Of a DNA stretch of 64,000 nucleotides, positions 41,456 through 54,100 are shown in pieces. A program made the translations under genes and the position numbers. The stretch's first letter is position 1. Each line of letters starts with the position of its first letter. The notes beneath the pieces are model-generated. The model worked only from the letters and a program-made list of their open reading frames with translations, was not told the origin of the DNA and ran no database searches. This DNA comes from Homarus americanus. Taxonomy: Eukaryota > Arthropoda > Malacostraca > Decapoda > Nephropidae. The stretch spans positions 4,368,596-4,432,595 of the forward strand of contig NW_024720711.1 in assembly GCF_018991925.1 (NCBI RefSeq), read 5' to 3'.

Positions 41456-44290
41456 AGTGAACTTCAACAACTTAAATTTTCACAGTTGTCTCTTCATGAG
41501 AAAGTTGCTATTAAGACGAGAGGCCGTCCCTCACCCGATATTCAATAATCTCAGCCAGGAATAAGCAACAGTAAGAGGTATATTCGTAGCTTTCATTCAG
41601 AGTGGTACCAAAGGAAAAATTGGCTCTGTGGTTGTGAAGTAAAAAATACATTATTTTGTTTTTCGTGTTTGTTGTTTGGAATTGGAAGTGATGTAGGTAA
41701 ATTTGCAGTCACACCGTTCACTTTTAGGAAGTAAAAATACATTTTTCTATTGTATTTGTGTGTGTTTAGACCGAATATGACCTTCATTTTTGGCGGAAAT
41801 TAGCCGTTTTTTTGCGATTTTTTTTCTCGTTTGACGTTTTCCGAAAAAAAGTGGCTAAGCGACTAAAAACTACACAAAAAACACTAGAAAAACCAAAACC
41901 TAACCTAACTTAACTGACTCTCACTATATAATGGAATCACCTATTTCTTACCTTATTGGCCTGGTTCTTGTTCGTCGTTGCATTCTGGGATTCTTACCCA
42001 ACGTCACATGTGTTGGTCTTAGTACATTCCGTCTTGCTCTTAGTACACTTTATTGAGGTTGAAAGAACACTATACGATCGAAAAAATGCTATAGTTTCTA
42101 CGTTTTTTTCCCAAAAAACTCGCAATCAGCTCCATATACTTTAAGTGACATCCATCCCAGACTTCCATGGTCGGAACTGAACTTGAATTTCAAAATATGA
42201 GACCCAAAATAAAACTCGATTTTGATTGGGCCAAATATACTCTGAATTAGCAAAAACGCTTTTGATTGGCCGCGTGTACGGGTACGCATGGCGTCATGAT
42301 TTATGAAGGAGACGCGAGACAGCAGTGTTGGGTGAGAGGCAGACGATAATGGCGGGAAATAATGGAAGAAAATAGAAATTTATTTGGAAAAGCTGTCTCC
42401 GTTATTATACATTTCCGCCGGTAATGTAATAGATGAAAATTATCTTCTAATTAGACGTCTTATTCGAATATGATAATAGATTAGTGGTAGGAATGAACGG
42501 TGTGTAAACGCAATAATACCGGGTGTAACTTGGACAAAAGACGGCTTTAGAAATAGAAACAAAATGAAAGAAAAAACAAGAAATCATGAAAAGTCAAAGA
42601 AGGATATTGAAAGCGTGGTTTCACTATCACTTTCCAAGGCTGTAAACAATAAAAGAAAAACATAGTGAAGCCTATAGACTTTCGTTAATGAGCATAACAG
42701 AGGAAGGTTACCAAGAACAGTGAAATTTTATCAAGATAATAGACTTCTGCATTACATTTTGTAAGAAACTTTTGAATTTCCTTTTACGTGGACATGATGA
42801 AAAAAGATGATTCAGTAAATCCAGGTGTGATACAGGGGATTAATAAATTTTTGCATCTAAATTCGACCCAGACTTTGAACTAATTTAGAAACAAGTACAG
42901 TCTGCACAAGATATACTGCTGTAGATATACCATGATGAGATAAAAGAGATTAAAGAAACTTCATTTAAGCTGTCTTGGCTGATGACACAACAGATGTTTC
43001 AGAACACCTCAAATGGTAATTGTTCTGCAGTACGTGCTGAATAAGAAGGAAATATTTGGAAGCGTTTGAGGATTCTTTATTCCAGAAAAATCAAACTGTA
43101 GATGGCATATCAAAATGTATTCTGAGAGCAGTTAGATAGTATCCTTCAAGGAAATAGACAAAACTGATAAGCTCAGACATTTGATGGTTCAAATGTCGCA
43201 GAAACAAAAAAAAGCCCCGTTCAGGCAAAAATAAAAAGCAGTTTATAATAATGCACATTTCATTCACTGTTATATGCGCACCAACTGAATCTGATAATGA
43301 AGAAATGCAGCAAGCATTACGAGGACTCAGAAATATATTTCTCTAACATTTTTCTCAAGATCACCACAACGTACTGTATCATTCTCAATAAGCATATGAA
43401 CGTCAGCATTCGCGCCCATCCTCTACAACGTGGAACTTTAACATACGGACCATAGACAAAAGTTCATGAAAATTTACAACCTTTAAAAAGCTGCCTTGCT
43501 GAAATCCAGTCGACGGTAAATGCAGATCAAGAAGCCATTTCAGAAGCAACAATTTTACTACTGAATAATGAAAATTCATGTTCTGATTTGAACTTTTCGT
43601 AGATCATACCTCATGTTGAAGTAATTTACAACCCAATGCAGTCTCGAGAAATTGATGTGTTTAAAATGCATGAATACATAACAAATTTAAAACTGCTGTT
43701 TTGAAATAATAAACTCGAGGAAATATAGCGAGAATCCTTCAAAAGACGCTCTGGCTGAAGCAAAGTATGTGACTGCATATGTGTTGATATGGTGGAGATG
43801 GTCTTTCACTAAACAATTAGTAGCTGCTAAATTATTCAACAGAAAGCATCATAGCTTTAAAAATAAACTGCCTACAGAAGAATGGATTGACCATAGAAGC
43901 ATATCCATGATTGACAAAAGAAAATTTTGAAACTGAACTTAGGTATTCTACAGTAAGGTCCGATATGCATGAATGTGCAGGTTAATTGTACTGCTGAGAA
44001 TTTATCTTGGAAAATAATTTGAATGTGGTGTTGTTCTGGTGAGATTACAGAAACTGATAAAATCACTCATGACAATTCCTATGACTACCTCGGAAACTGA
44101 ACGCTGCTTTTCAACATTAAAAAGAATAAAAACTTTCTGAGAGCACTATGAATCAGGAAAGGCTAAATACACTTACCAATGATTTCCTTGGAAAAATTTC
44201 TTTAACAGTCATCTAAACATCAATGAAAAAATTTGTTGACCTTTTCATCAAAAAAACAAAGAAAGAATGATTTTATTTTTAAATAAATTT
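41456..44290 (+). pseudogene. ZMYM1-like hAT transposase pseudogene
   Basis: The N-terminal part reads a TTF-type zinc-finger-like block (RSFHSEWYQRKNWLCGCEV, CFSCLLFG) at about 41590-41690. An unrelated AT-rich insert follows (about 41715-42525). WTKDGFRNRNKMKEKTRNHE continues at about 42530. The far end reads TIPMTTSETERCFSTLKRIK (about 44070-44130), the hAT C-terminal dimerisation block. Many stops and shifts between. Confidence 0.8.
41715..42525. other. AT-rich insert within the hAT pseudogene, nature unknown
   Basis: It separates two adjacent segments of the zinc-finger/transposase frame. No inverted ends, LTR or coding motif was recognised. Confidence 0.4.
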
Positions 44291-44376
44291 GGATCAAGCT
44301 AGACTGGAAATATTTATCTGTAGAGTATTAAATGTTTTTTGTATTTTTATATCATACTTTTCGTATTTTATTATAC

Positions 44377-44565
<189 letters not shown>

Positions 44566-44654
44566 AACTGTATTTCTGTGTGTGTCTTATACAATATTAA
44601 AACAATTCTTAAAAAGCATTTGGCTGTTCAACATTTCCTGCATCTACTTTCACT

Positions 44655-45288
44655 GAAATCCACAATGGACTCTGCCATCCTGGAGTGACTCGGCTCCTAA
44701 ACTTTGTGAGATCAAAAAACCTCCCATACTCAACAGAAGATGTAAAAAGAACATGTGCAGCTAGCAAAGTCTGCGCAGAATTGAAGCCCCAGTTCTACTG
44801 CCCATCGGAAGGGACACTCATCAAAGCTACTCAGCCTATGGAGCGGCTCAGCTTTGATTTCAAAGGGCCTCTACCATCAGCGACCCGTGATCCATATATG
44901 TTTACAGCAGTTGATGAGTACTCACGCTTTCCTTTTGCATTCCCATGCCCTAACATACACACCACGACTATGACCAAATGTCTTGAAACAATATTTAGCC
45001 TTTGTGGAATGCCCAACTTTATACACTCAGACAGAGGTACCTCATTTATGTCCCGGGAGCTCAAGGCATACCTTTCTCAAAAGGGTGTCGCAACAAGCAG
45101 GACAACACCCTACCATCCCACAGAGAATGCACAGGTCGAACATTACAATGGTATCATATGGAAGGCTATTCGTCTAACACTGAAGTCACACGATCTCGCA
45201 GATCAACACTGGGAATTGGTGCTTCCAGATGCACTACACTCATTTGGATCACTTTTGTCTACTTCAACTAATACAACACCCACATGAG
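44655..45288 (+). pseudogene. Gypsy integrase fragment
   Basis: A zinc-binding HHCC-type start ([22 protein letters not shown]) is followed by the DDE core with Asp in RLSFDFKGPL, Asp in NFIHSDRGTSF and Glu in YHPTENAQVEHYNG. All three acidic residues are intact over about 210 codons. The frame ends at TGA 45286-45288; the C-terminal part continues in another frame to 45421, is split by the solo LTR 45422-46081, and resumes with DVNPTYASIRYPDGRKSIVS. Confidence 0.9.
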
Positions 45289-45421
45289 CGTTTTTTGGAT
45301 TTCAACGACACTCAACTCACGGTAGTTCACTACCATCGTGGCTTATGTCCCCTGGACCAGTGCTGCTTCGACGTTTTGTCCGATCTAGCAAGAATGAACC
45401 TCTAGTAGACCAGGTTGAGCT

Positions 45422-46081
45422 TGTAGGGGTATCGAGATATTAATGTCGTCTAGCACTCAGGATGGAAGGAAACTCTAATGTAGTTTTCTTGTATAATATA
45501 TAAGTTATATGATAGACAGTCTGGTGCTGGAGGTGCCGTGTGGTGGGGCTGCTCAGTAGAAGACGTTCGGTGAGTAGCGTGTTGAAGGAGGTAGATGTGC
45601 AGGAGCTTCGTTAGAGAAGATGTTGCCTGTTGCTGGCCTCCTGGTTGAATGAAATGTTAACAGCGTGGAGCTTGCTGGAGGAGATGTTGCTTGTTCAGGA
45701 AAATGGGCAGAATGAGAGTTGGTTGGTGAGGAAGCTCAGAGAAGGACATGCTCGCTGGCGGGAGCGAGGACCGCCAGGCAGGCGGAGGAGAGGCGAGGGT
45801 CGCCAGGCAGCGGCAGAGGAGGAGGTGTTGCTTGTTCAAGAAGATTGGTCAGACTGAATCTCAAGGGAGAGACAGAGCTTATATACACCCAGCAGCAGCC
45901 GCCAGTCCTCTATGAGTCATGTTGGGAAAACCCGAGAAGTAGCCGGTGACTAGTTCCGTTGCTAAGATAAGGTAACATCTGGGGACAGCTCTCGCTTGGT
46001 TGCTAGGGGAGGCGGCACATTGGAATGCGGATACGCTTGGTGGTGGGCTCCTATGCAGTTGTAGGGGAGAATTCCACTACA
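45422..46081 (-). mobile_element. Solo LTR (family A) in gypsy integrase tail
   Basis: 660 bp, TGTAGGGGTATCG to GAGAATTCCACTACA; exact 4-bp duplication AGCT at 45418-45421 and 46082-46085. Removing it and one AGCT rejoins an open frame. Confidence 0.95.
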
Positions 46082-46871
46082 AGCTCGTTGATGTAAATCC
46101 AACATATGCTAGCATTAGGTATCCAGATGGACGCAAATCTATAGTATCTGTCTGTGATTTGGCCCCGTGTCCAACGATTCTGACAACTCCTGTGAAGCAG
46201 CATGATGTCGAATCTGATCACAAGAATCAGCCCTCTCGAGTCCATGACAATGGGACGAGATTGATGGATTCCCCTACTACACCTACCGGTAGTATTCAAG
46301 GTCGTGACTTAGCGTGTGAAATACTCAGTGAAGATGTTCCCGGTGACACCCAGGTCTACTCGAGTACCAAAGCCTCCCAATCATTATGGCTGGGATTAAG
46401 ATCATGTACACGTATTTGAGTTAACTGCTGTGTTTACATACTATTAGTGTACATATTCCAGGAGAGAAGAATGTGATATTTTTAAAATATCATTATGGAA
46501 AATACTGTAATATTATTATGTTCATTGTTGTTTCCTCTTTGAATTTTTACATTTGCTTTTGTGTTATTTCAGATATGTAGTGAAATGAGTCAAGTAAAGC
46601 TTGGATGTAGCAACCAGGTGTTTTATTTACAAGTGGTCATTTTTAAAAAAAATTCTGGGGGGTTTACAGCACCCCGAGACCTCCAGCTAGGTGGGTTCAC
46701 TTTGCTAGCCATGTTCTTGGAATCCCTGATGATATTCCTGGATCTGCCCCGGAAATTCATTTTGAAATCACCTTGAAAAACACAAGTTCATTCCTGACTC
46801 TTAACAAGAATTTATTGAATGACATTCATTTGTGTCTAACAAATTTATTATAAAGCTTTTCAAAGATATAC

Positions 46872-47302
46872 TGTGGGGTACGGGATATTTAGTTCACACT
46901 CAGGAAGGGATGGAGAAAGGAAACTCACAATGTGCTCTCTGTTTTGGATGTACAATGCACCTTGGTGCTGGGAAGGCAGCATGGTTACAAGCGTTGAGTA
47001 GAGAGAGCTGGTTGGTGAGGGTGCTCAGAGGAGAACCAGCTTGTGGGTCGCCATGGTTGCCGGCGGGAGCGAGGACCGCCAGGCAGGAGCGGAGGAGAAG
47101 GAGGTGTTGCTTGCTGGTGGCTGTAGGTAGAAAGAGGTAGGTCACCACGAGGTCAGGTCTTATATAGCGGGGGTAGGCGTGGCTTAATAGTTGACCTCAG
47201 TCGTGTAAGGCGGCGTTGGTTGACCTAGACACGAGGTGCGGCTGGATTCGTGGGTCGGCTCGTCAGCGACAAAGGGCGTTTGTAGGGGAGGAATCCACTA
47301 CA
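46872..47302 (-). mobile_element. Solo LTR (family B), 4-bp target duplication
   Basis: 431 bp, TGTGGGGTACGGGATATT to GGAGGAATCCACTACA; duplication ATAC at 46868-46871 and 47303-47306. The central GAGCTGGTTGGTGAGG...GGGTCGCCATG stretch is shared with family-A LTRs. Confidence 0.9.
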
Positions 47303-47419
47303 ATACCTTACCTGAGTGTAGGACAAGAGCCCTCTTGGACTAACCTAACCTATTAGAACGTAAGAATGCAATAGCCAACCTAACCTATTTTGCACTTTAA
47401 CTGAGGGGCTTTTGTCCGG

Positions 47420-49700
47420 ATCCCACCTTACCTTGAGCAAAGCCTTTGACAGGGTCCTGTAGTGGACGTCTCCCCTACAACTGCCTACAACTGCGTAGCC
47501 GCAGCCACCAGCTGCTACCACCTTCCCTAGCAACCAAACTAGCGTGCCTTCCACCAGATGCCGCAGTATCTTAGCAACGGAACCAAAGACCAGCGACTTT
47601 CTCGGGTTTTCCCAACATGACTCATAGATGACTCACGGCTGCTGGGTATATAAGCTCTGTCTCTCCATTGAGATTCATTCTGGCCCCTCTTCCTGAACAA
47701 GCAACACCTCCTCCTCCGCCGCTGCCTGGCGGTCCTCGCTCCCGCCAGCGAGCATGGCGACCCACCAGCTGTCCTTCTCTGAGCTTCCTCACCAACCAAC
47801 TCTCATTCTGGCCCATCTTCCTGAACACGCAACACCTCCTCCAGCAAGCTCCTCGCTGTCCAGCTTTCATTCAACCAGGAGGCCAGCAACAGGCAACATC
47901 TTCTCTAACGAAGCTCCTGCACATCTACCTCCTTCAACACGCTACTCACCGAACATCTCTACTGAGCAGCTCCTCACCACACGGCACCTCCAGCACCAGA
48001 CTGTCTATCATATAACTTATATTATACAAGAAAACCACCTTAGAGTTTCCATCCATCCTGAGTGCTAGACAACATTATACCACGAAACCCTACAAATGGT
48101 GACTCCCGGAGATTAGCACTCACACAGGATGGAGGAGACACTGATCACGCTCCCAGTCTTCAAGCAGCATAGAAGAATGGCTTATCCACACAGAAGCAGC
48201 TCTGTTACTCTAAGCAGACACCAGCTCCTCTTCCTGCCCCAAGCACCACATCCTGACGACCCCAGCACACCCGTCCTGCCTCAGACGCCGACCCCGGCCC
48301 AGCAGTAACCCCTGCCGCCCCTGACGCGGCCTCTGTTCCTGAGTGCGGACCCACACACCCCTCTTTTCTCCCTCAGGTACTCCCTGCTAATGTCCTGCAC
48401 CCTGCTGCTGTCGTGGACCCAGCTGCTGTCACGAGCCCTAATCCGCTTCTGCTGACGCAGCCCCTGCTCCTGACCCAGGCCCACACACACCCCAGCAGGC
48501 GCATCTGACGACCCTGTACCTGTCGTGAGGGAAGCACAACATTCATCGCCTCCACACACACCCTCTTTTCTCCCTCAGGTACTCCCTGCTAATGTCCTGC
48601 AACCCTGCTGCTGTCGTGGACCCAGCTGCTGTCACGAGCCCTAATCCGCTTCTGCTGACGCAGCCCCTGCTCCTGACCCAGGCCCACACACACCCCAGCA
48701 GGCGCATCTGACGACCCTGTACCTGTCGTGAGGGAAGCACAACATTCATCGCCTCCACACACCCTTTTCCTACCTCTCTCTTCCCATAGATAGTGTGTAT
48801 ATTGACAGTTGTATTCAGCGACCGGCTCATTCACGCCATCGCCGTTGTCTCACATGAGGCATGCACCGCCCGGTCTGCCTCACATGTGCTAAGCAACTCT
48901 ACAGACAACAAGTCTCCTACACCGCCTGGAGGGAAGGGGGAGTATTGTAGTGGACGTCTCCCCTACAACTGCCTACAACTGCGTAGCCGCAGCCATCAGC
49001 TGCTACCACCTTCCCTAGCAACCAAACTAGCGTGCCTTCCACCAGATGCCGCAGTATCTTAGCAACGGAACCAAAGACCAGCGACTTTCTCGGGTTTTCC
49101 CAACATGACTCATAGATGACTCACGGCTGCTGGGTATATAAGCTCTGTCTCTCCATTGAGATTCATTCTGGCCCCTCTTCCTGAACAAGCAACACCTCCT
49201 CCTTCGCCGCTGCCTGGCGGTCCTCGCTCCCGCCAGCAAGCATGGCGACCCACCAGCTGTCCTTCTCTGAGCTTCCTCACCAACCAACTCTCATTCTGGC
49301 CCATCTTCCTGAACACGCAACACCTCCTCCAGCAAGCTCCTCGCCGTCCAGCTTTCATTCAACCAGGAGGACAGCAACAGGCAACATCTTCTCTAACGAA
49401 GCTCCTGCACATCTACCTTCTTCAACACGCTACTCACCGAACGTCTCTACTGAGCAGCTCCTCACCACACGGCACCTCCAGCACCAGACTGTCTATCATA
49501 TAACTTATATTATATAAGAAAACCACCTTAGAGTTTCCATCCATCCTAAGTGCTAGACAACATAATATCCCGTAACCCTACAGTCCCTTACATTAAGTTA
49601 ATAAGGAAAGTAGAAGCACAGGGCATGGGGGGTAATGGTTAACTGACAAGAAACTGAGGGTCAGCATCAACATACAAAATTAGGGATAGTATACCCCAAG
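47420..49700 (+). mobile_element. LINE RT remnant split by the TRIM element
   Basis: 47424-47457 reads LSKAFDRV, RT catalytic block A. After the inserted TRIM and its GTCC duplication, 49583 onward reads PYIKLIRKVEAQGMGG and then IRDSIPQGSER, a later RT block. The two halves are continuous without the insertion. Confidence 0.8.
47458..49582 (+). mobile_element. Complete TRIM-type LTR element (family A)
   Basis: Two 637-bp LTRs (47458-48094, 48946-49582), TGTAG...CTACA, very similar by eye. Duplication GTCC at 47454-47457 and 49583-49586. Two bases after the left LTR is TGGTGACTCCCGGAG (48097-48111), a primer-binding-site look. A purine tract GGAGGGAAGGGGGA (48927-48940) precedes the right LTR. 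The LTR carries GGGTATATAAGCTCTG, a plausible TATA box. The 851-bp interior has no gag/pol and includes two copies of a ~205-bp C-rich unit (about 48355-48765). It must move in trans if at all. Confidence 0.95.
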
Positions 49701-50976
49701 GCTCAGAACGATAAAAATAGTTATCATATACTGTACATGGCTACAGTACCGTGTATACCTGTATTATACAGGGAACTGTGCCGCGTTTTTAAACTTTCGA
49801 ACATTGTCTTCATTCCACCGCTCCTTGCGGCTAACAGGTCGATAAATGGGGGAAGAGCCGATGAGGATAAAGTAGAGTAACTGTTCTCTTTGTCAATGAT
49901 GCCAAACAAGTACAAAAGGAAGTTAAGAAACGTTGAAATAATTAAGACTGTGTATAATGGCAGTGCTCGTTGGTACAGTTGATACAAGAGAATGTGGACG
50001 GTGTTTATGTTTTCAGAATGAACTTAACTCCATGTTTAATGATATAATAGATACTGTATATATCTTTTGCAGCTTTCTACTTTATGCTGGTGTTATTTTA
50101 AGTAGGTTTCATTTTCTATGGAAAGCGTATTCACTGATTATTTTGTAGAAAACTTGTTTTTAAGCACCCTTTGTTAGTTCACTAACATAATCTTTACTAA
50201 TGGTACTCGGTTTCTCCATTTCTTATGGAATTTGGTTGATGTGAGATGACGTGTATTTCACACTTATATTTTCATTAGAAATATCGGTTTCCTTAAATTT
50301 ATAACATTCTGGGGCCCTGAAAAACTGTCTCCGTCTGTATAATGTATTCTTCTCTCTTTAATCATCCGATGCTACCGATTATTATTATTCCAGGACCCTA
50401 TCATGTCAAATAGATTATAAGCCACGGCAGGATAAAAAATCAAGAGGACAATAAGTGGCCTTAGTAACACGTGACTTAACTAATCAATATAGAAGCTGCC
50501 AACCATACTCTCCTGCCAGACACACGAACAATGCTACATCTCATATAGTTTCAATGAAACTTAAAGTGCTTAAAAAATTCTTGTTCAATGGGAAAGTAAA
50601 TACTTTAATTTATGGTTTTAATTAACATGCTGAGAAATGTGTAGTACTGAACGTATTAGGGGGTTTTCCCTCAAAGGCGTGAGTGGTAAAATGTCGTACT
50701 GTCATTGGGTTGTCCGTAGACTTAACTAGTGCAGTCTCGACATGTTTTGGTTACACATCACCAGGACAGAGTAACTTTAATCCTGCCAGAAAGTGCTCAT
50801 GCTAGCATGTTTTATAACGTCACGTGCCATGTACCCACGGCCTGTATTACTACCAGTACACGGAGTGTGAATTATACCTAAATCATCTACTTATTCTACA
50901 ATACTCGAAAAATAATTGTGTACCGGTATTTTGATTGCATTTATTGTTTGAGCAAGAATTAAGTAGAAATACCAAA
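49701..50976. other. Intergenic/5' flank of TMEM181-like gene, nothing recognised
   Basis: No coding motif or bounded repeat seen. Any promoter or 5' UTR exon of the downstream gene would be here or in the exon's upstream bases; none can be pointed to. Confidence 0.4.
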
Positions 50977-51122
50977 ATGGGAGATAATTTTGGTTACACG
51001 TACCGCACGCCAAGAGCAAGCTTTGTATTCAAAATGCGACAGATATTGTCCCATGTCACTGATGTGTTTAGTGAATTTAGTCGGTTTATTGCTCCAGCTT
51101 ATCACCATGACAGATGTGAAAG
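50977..51122 (+). CDS. TMEM181: TMEM181-like exon 1 (N-terminal cytosolic part)
   Basis: 48 codons plus two bases from ATG 50977, ending DRCE(R) before GTAAGC. No signal peptide. The reading [20 protein letters not shown] is only weakly family-like, but the splice phase joins exactly to the next exon (R-SVQMRLYT). Confidence 0.75.
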
Positions 51123-54100
51123 GTAAGCAAAAAGTATATAAGCTGAATATTAATAAGTTACTGTATCGTCAAATAAAAATATGCAACTTTTATATAGAAT
51201 TAATTCCTCGGTGATTAAGAAAATGTTTATGGCTGTGGAATATTACTATGACTCACCACGCTTATTTAGAATAAAATGGAGTAGAGTCCAATTATATTGC
51301 TTATTTGTTATATATAATAAATCTGTAAGGAGGTAGTGACATACATAGACCAATTTATCAATAGATTTCCGTTGAGCCTCATATTATTGATTTTTAGCGC
51401 CAAAATCAAGCACAGAACTAAAGTAGGTTGATAGTTTTATCTCCAGAATCTTAAATATATAATAATAATATTCGGGGAACATAAAATGTCCTAAAGATGA
51501 GGAAATTGATTAATCAATCACTGGTAAATTTTATTGATTTTTGCCGGTGAGAGCATTTGCCAGTACAAAGTACTGAATGTTCATCTAATTACGAAAAATT
51601 ACAATTAAATAATAACATTAAAATACTAGTAGAGATGGAAAATATATCATATGGATTTATATAAAGGTTTAGCAGAGAGACTGGAGGTTCTCGCTTGAAT
51701 CTGTTTACAACAGATCAGCTGTTGTGTTGTGAGGCGGACGGGGGTGATGAGCCTGACACACAAGCCCGGGCATATCTTAAATATTGTGAACCATCAGCAT
51801 GACCCCACGAGTGTGTCGCAAGGAGGACAGGAGTTACATAAATGGCTTCTTAAGAGAATTTGGATTGTAAATATTATCATAGCTTTTCCCCTTGAAATGA
51901 TAAACAAAGTAAAGTCCCAGACTGTTGGTACTGTAGCTGAATGGCTGTATCTTATGTTAATGTGAACTGTTAGAATGTCATTGTAGCATAAGTTCAGAGT
52001 TGACGTACCTTAGTTTGTGAATGAATGTCAATTTATGGATGCATTGGAGGTAAACACCTTAAGCCCATTAAATACAAGACTACTCAAATTTGTTAATTTG
52101 GTAGTTATGCATGGTAATTATAGTTCAATTCGATTCAGAATCCTCAGGGTTCCTCTATACAGTACAGTACTGGACGCTTAAGTCCTCTTGTGGAATATGT
52201 CAGCTTTGAAGTCTTACAATATCTCTGATCTTTTCCAATGTTTTTTCAATCTGTTTTTGAAAGTACAGCATATACTGTACAGGTATATGCTTCTACCTGA
52301 GACAACTTCCTCGATCAAACATCCAAACTTCCCCTGCCCTCTTATCATTCATAATGAAAGTGGATCCTATAGGTATGACTGTCCATTAGAGGCAGTGTGT
52401 ATACTTAGCCTTCGGTACACAAGGAGACAGCATGCCCGGTAACTACTGCTCTTGACTGCATTCACTTTCCCAAGTTGTAAACTTTGGTATCTATTTACAG
52501 CTGGGTGAACTGGGAGCACCCGGGAATCGAACCACTGACTATTGGAACAGGAGGCGAGCGCTTTATCCACTCGACCATAACTAAGAACCCATTGTATATG
52601 ACGATTTTAATTTGGCAATATATATATATATATATATTGCCAAATTAAAATTGTCATATACAATGGGACTGTCATTGATCATTACTCATATTTTGTTCCA
52701 ATAATGTAAGAATCTGTTGCTTAACCCTTAAAGCCCGGGTGACGTTCCTCTACATCCACCATAGTGACCCCGGTTGACCTTCCTCCATGTCCTTAATTTT
52801 TGCAGCTTAATTTGAATGTCCAGGCAGGATGAAGTACTTTGTATATGATCTGTATTTACTTGGCAATTCAACTTGCATGTAATCTTTGTCTCAAGTCTAG
52901 TGGTCCAGTTACCCACTAGCTATCATGACAGATGCATGTCCTTCAACTTCTCATGACCTGCCTCACTCCTCCACACTCTCAACAGTACAGTAGTACTTTT
53001 CATCAAGAAATGCTTGATTTGAGTGGCATTGATATAGTATCAGGTGATGAAGACAGTGGTGGGGAGGAAACAGACCTAGATGATGTCGAGTTTGTTGAGG
53101 TAGCCAGCGGTGAGGACATTGATACTGACAATGGTGCTCACTCACCCCTCCCCACCTCCTCAGCAAGATCGTGGTCATGGGCGCCGTGGTGGCCGTGGAT
53201 GTTGGGGACCATATGCACACCAGCTACAACAGTATGCTTGGATTGATTGCACTAATTTTACGCCTGAAATACCAGTTTTTGACCGTTGATTTATTTTAAT
53301 TTTTATTTATTTTTTTTGCTGAAATATACATGCATGGGGGGTCTGGCAGGTCTTTTTTGAGATGCTTAATGGTTCTAGTGGCTCTAAACTACCAATTTTG
53401 TAATCATGTTATACAGCAGACCCTCAACATATGCAGTAGGTCCCAAAATTACCATGAAATTGCAGATCGGGAGATATTGCTATGGTAATTCAATAAGAAA
53501 TAATGGGTACGGGACTGCAGCCCCCCAAACAAAAAAAATACACCCTAAAAAATCCTTTAGAACACTACTTTTTGTTAATTCAACATTAATTTCATCACTT
53601 CAGAACACTTTTTAATGAATTAAATACAATAAAACTCCTTAAGTCTGCAAAACTGTTTCCTGGACTGCACTTGTTCAGACCCAAGGTAAGTGATAGGGCA
53701 AAAGAACTTTGGTTGTCTGTGAGTGGACTGTGTTGATGGTGGCCAGTGCTGTTGTAACCCCAGTCTTTCTCTTCACCATTTTCTTCTCACCATCCCACTC
53801 CTATTCACTGTCTTCTGACCCATCCCTCTTGCTTCAATTTTTTTATTCTCACGTAGGAAGTAAGGTTTTACAGGTACACTCGCTACACAAAATACTGTAC
53901 GGGTATCTCAAGGTGTGGTCTGATGGATGTCAAAATGAACATTGTGCCTCCTGTTATCTCAGCAGGGCTGTTAAAATCCTTCATCCTTTGTATCATTCTG
54001 TCTACCCAAAAATTTTGCTTACCTGTATACTTTTTGTAGTAAGTGTACATCTAGGTATACTTACTGTAAGTAGTCTTACAAGTACACCTAAGTATACTTG

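Noticed and set aside
48281..48834. Repeated minus-strand frames in the TRIM interior
   Set aside because: Created by the two-copy ~205-bp C-rich unit; no recognisable domain.
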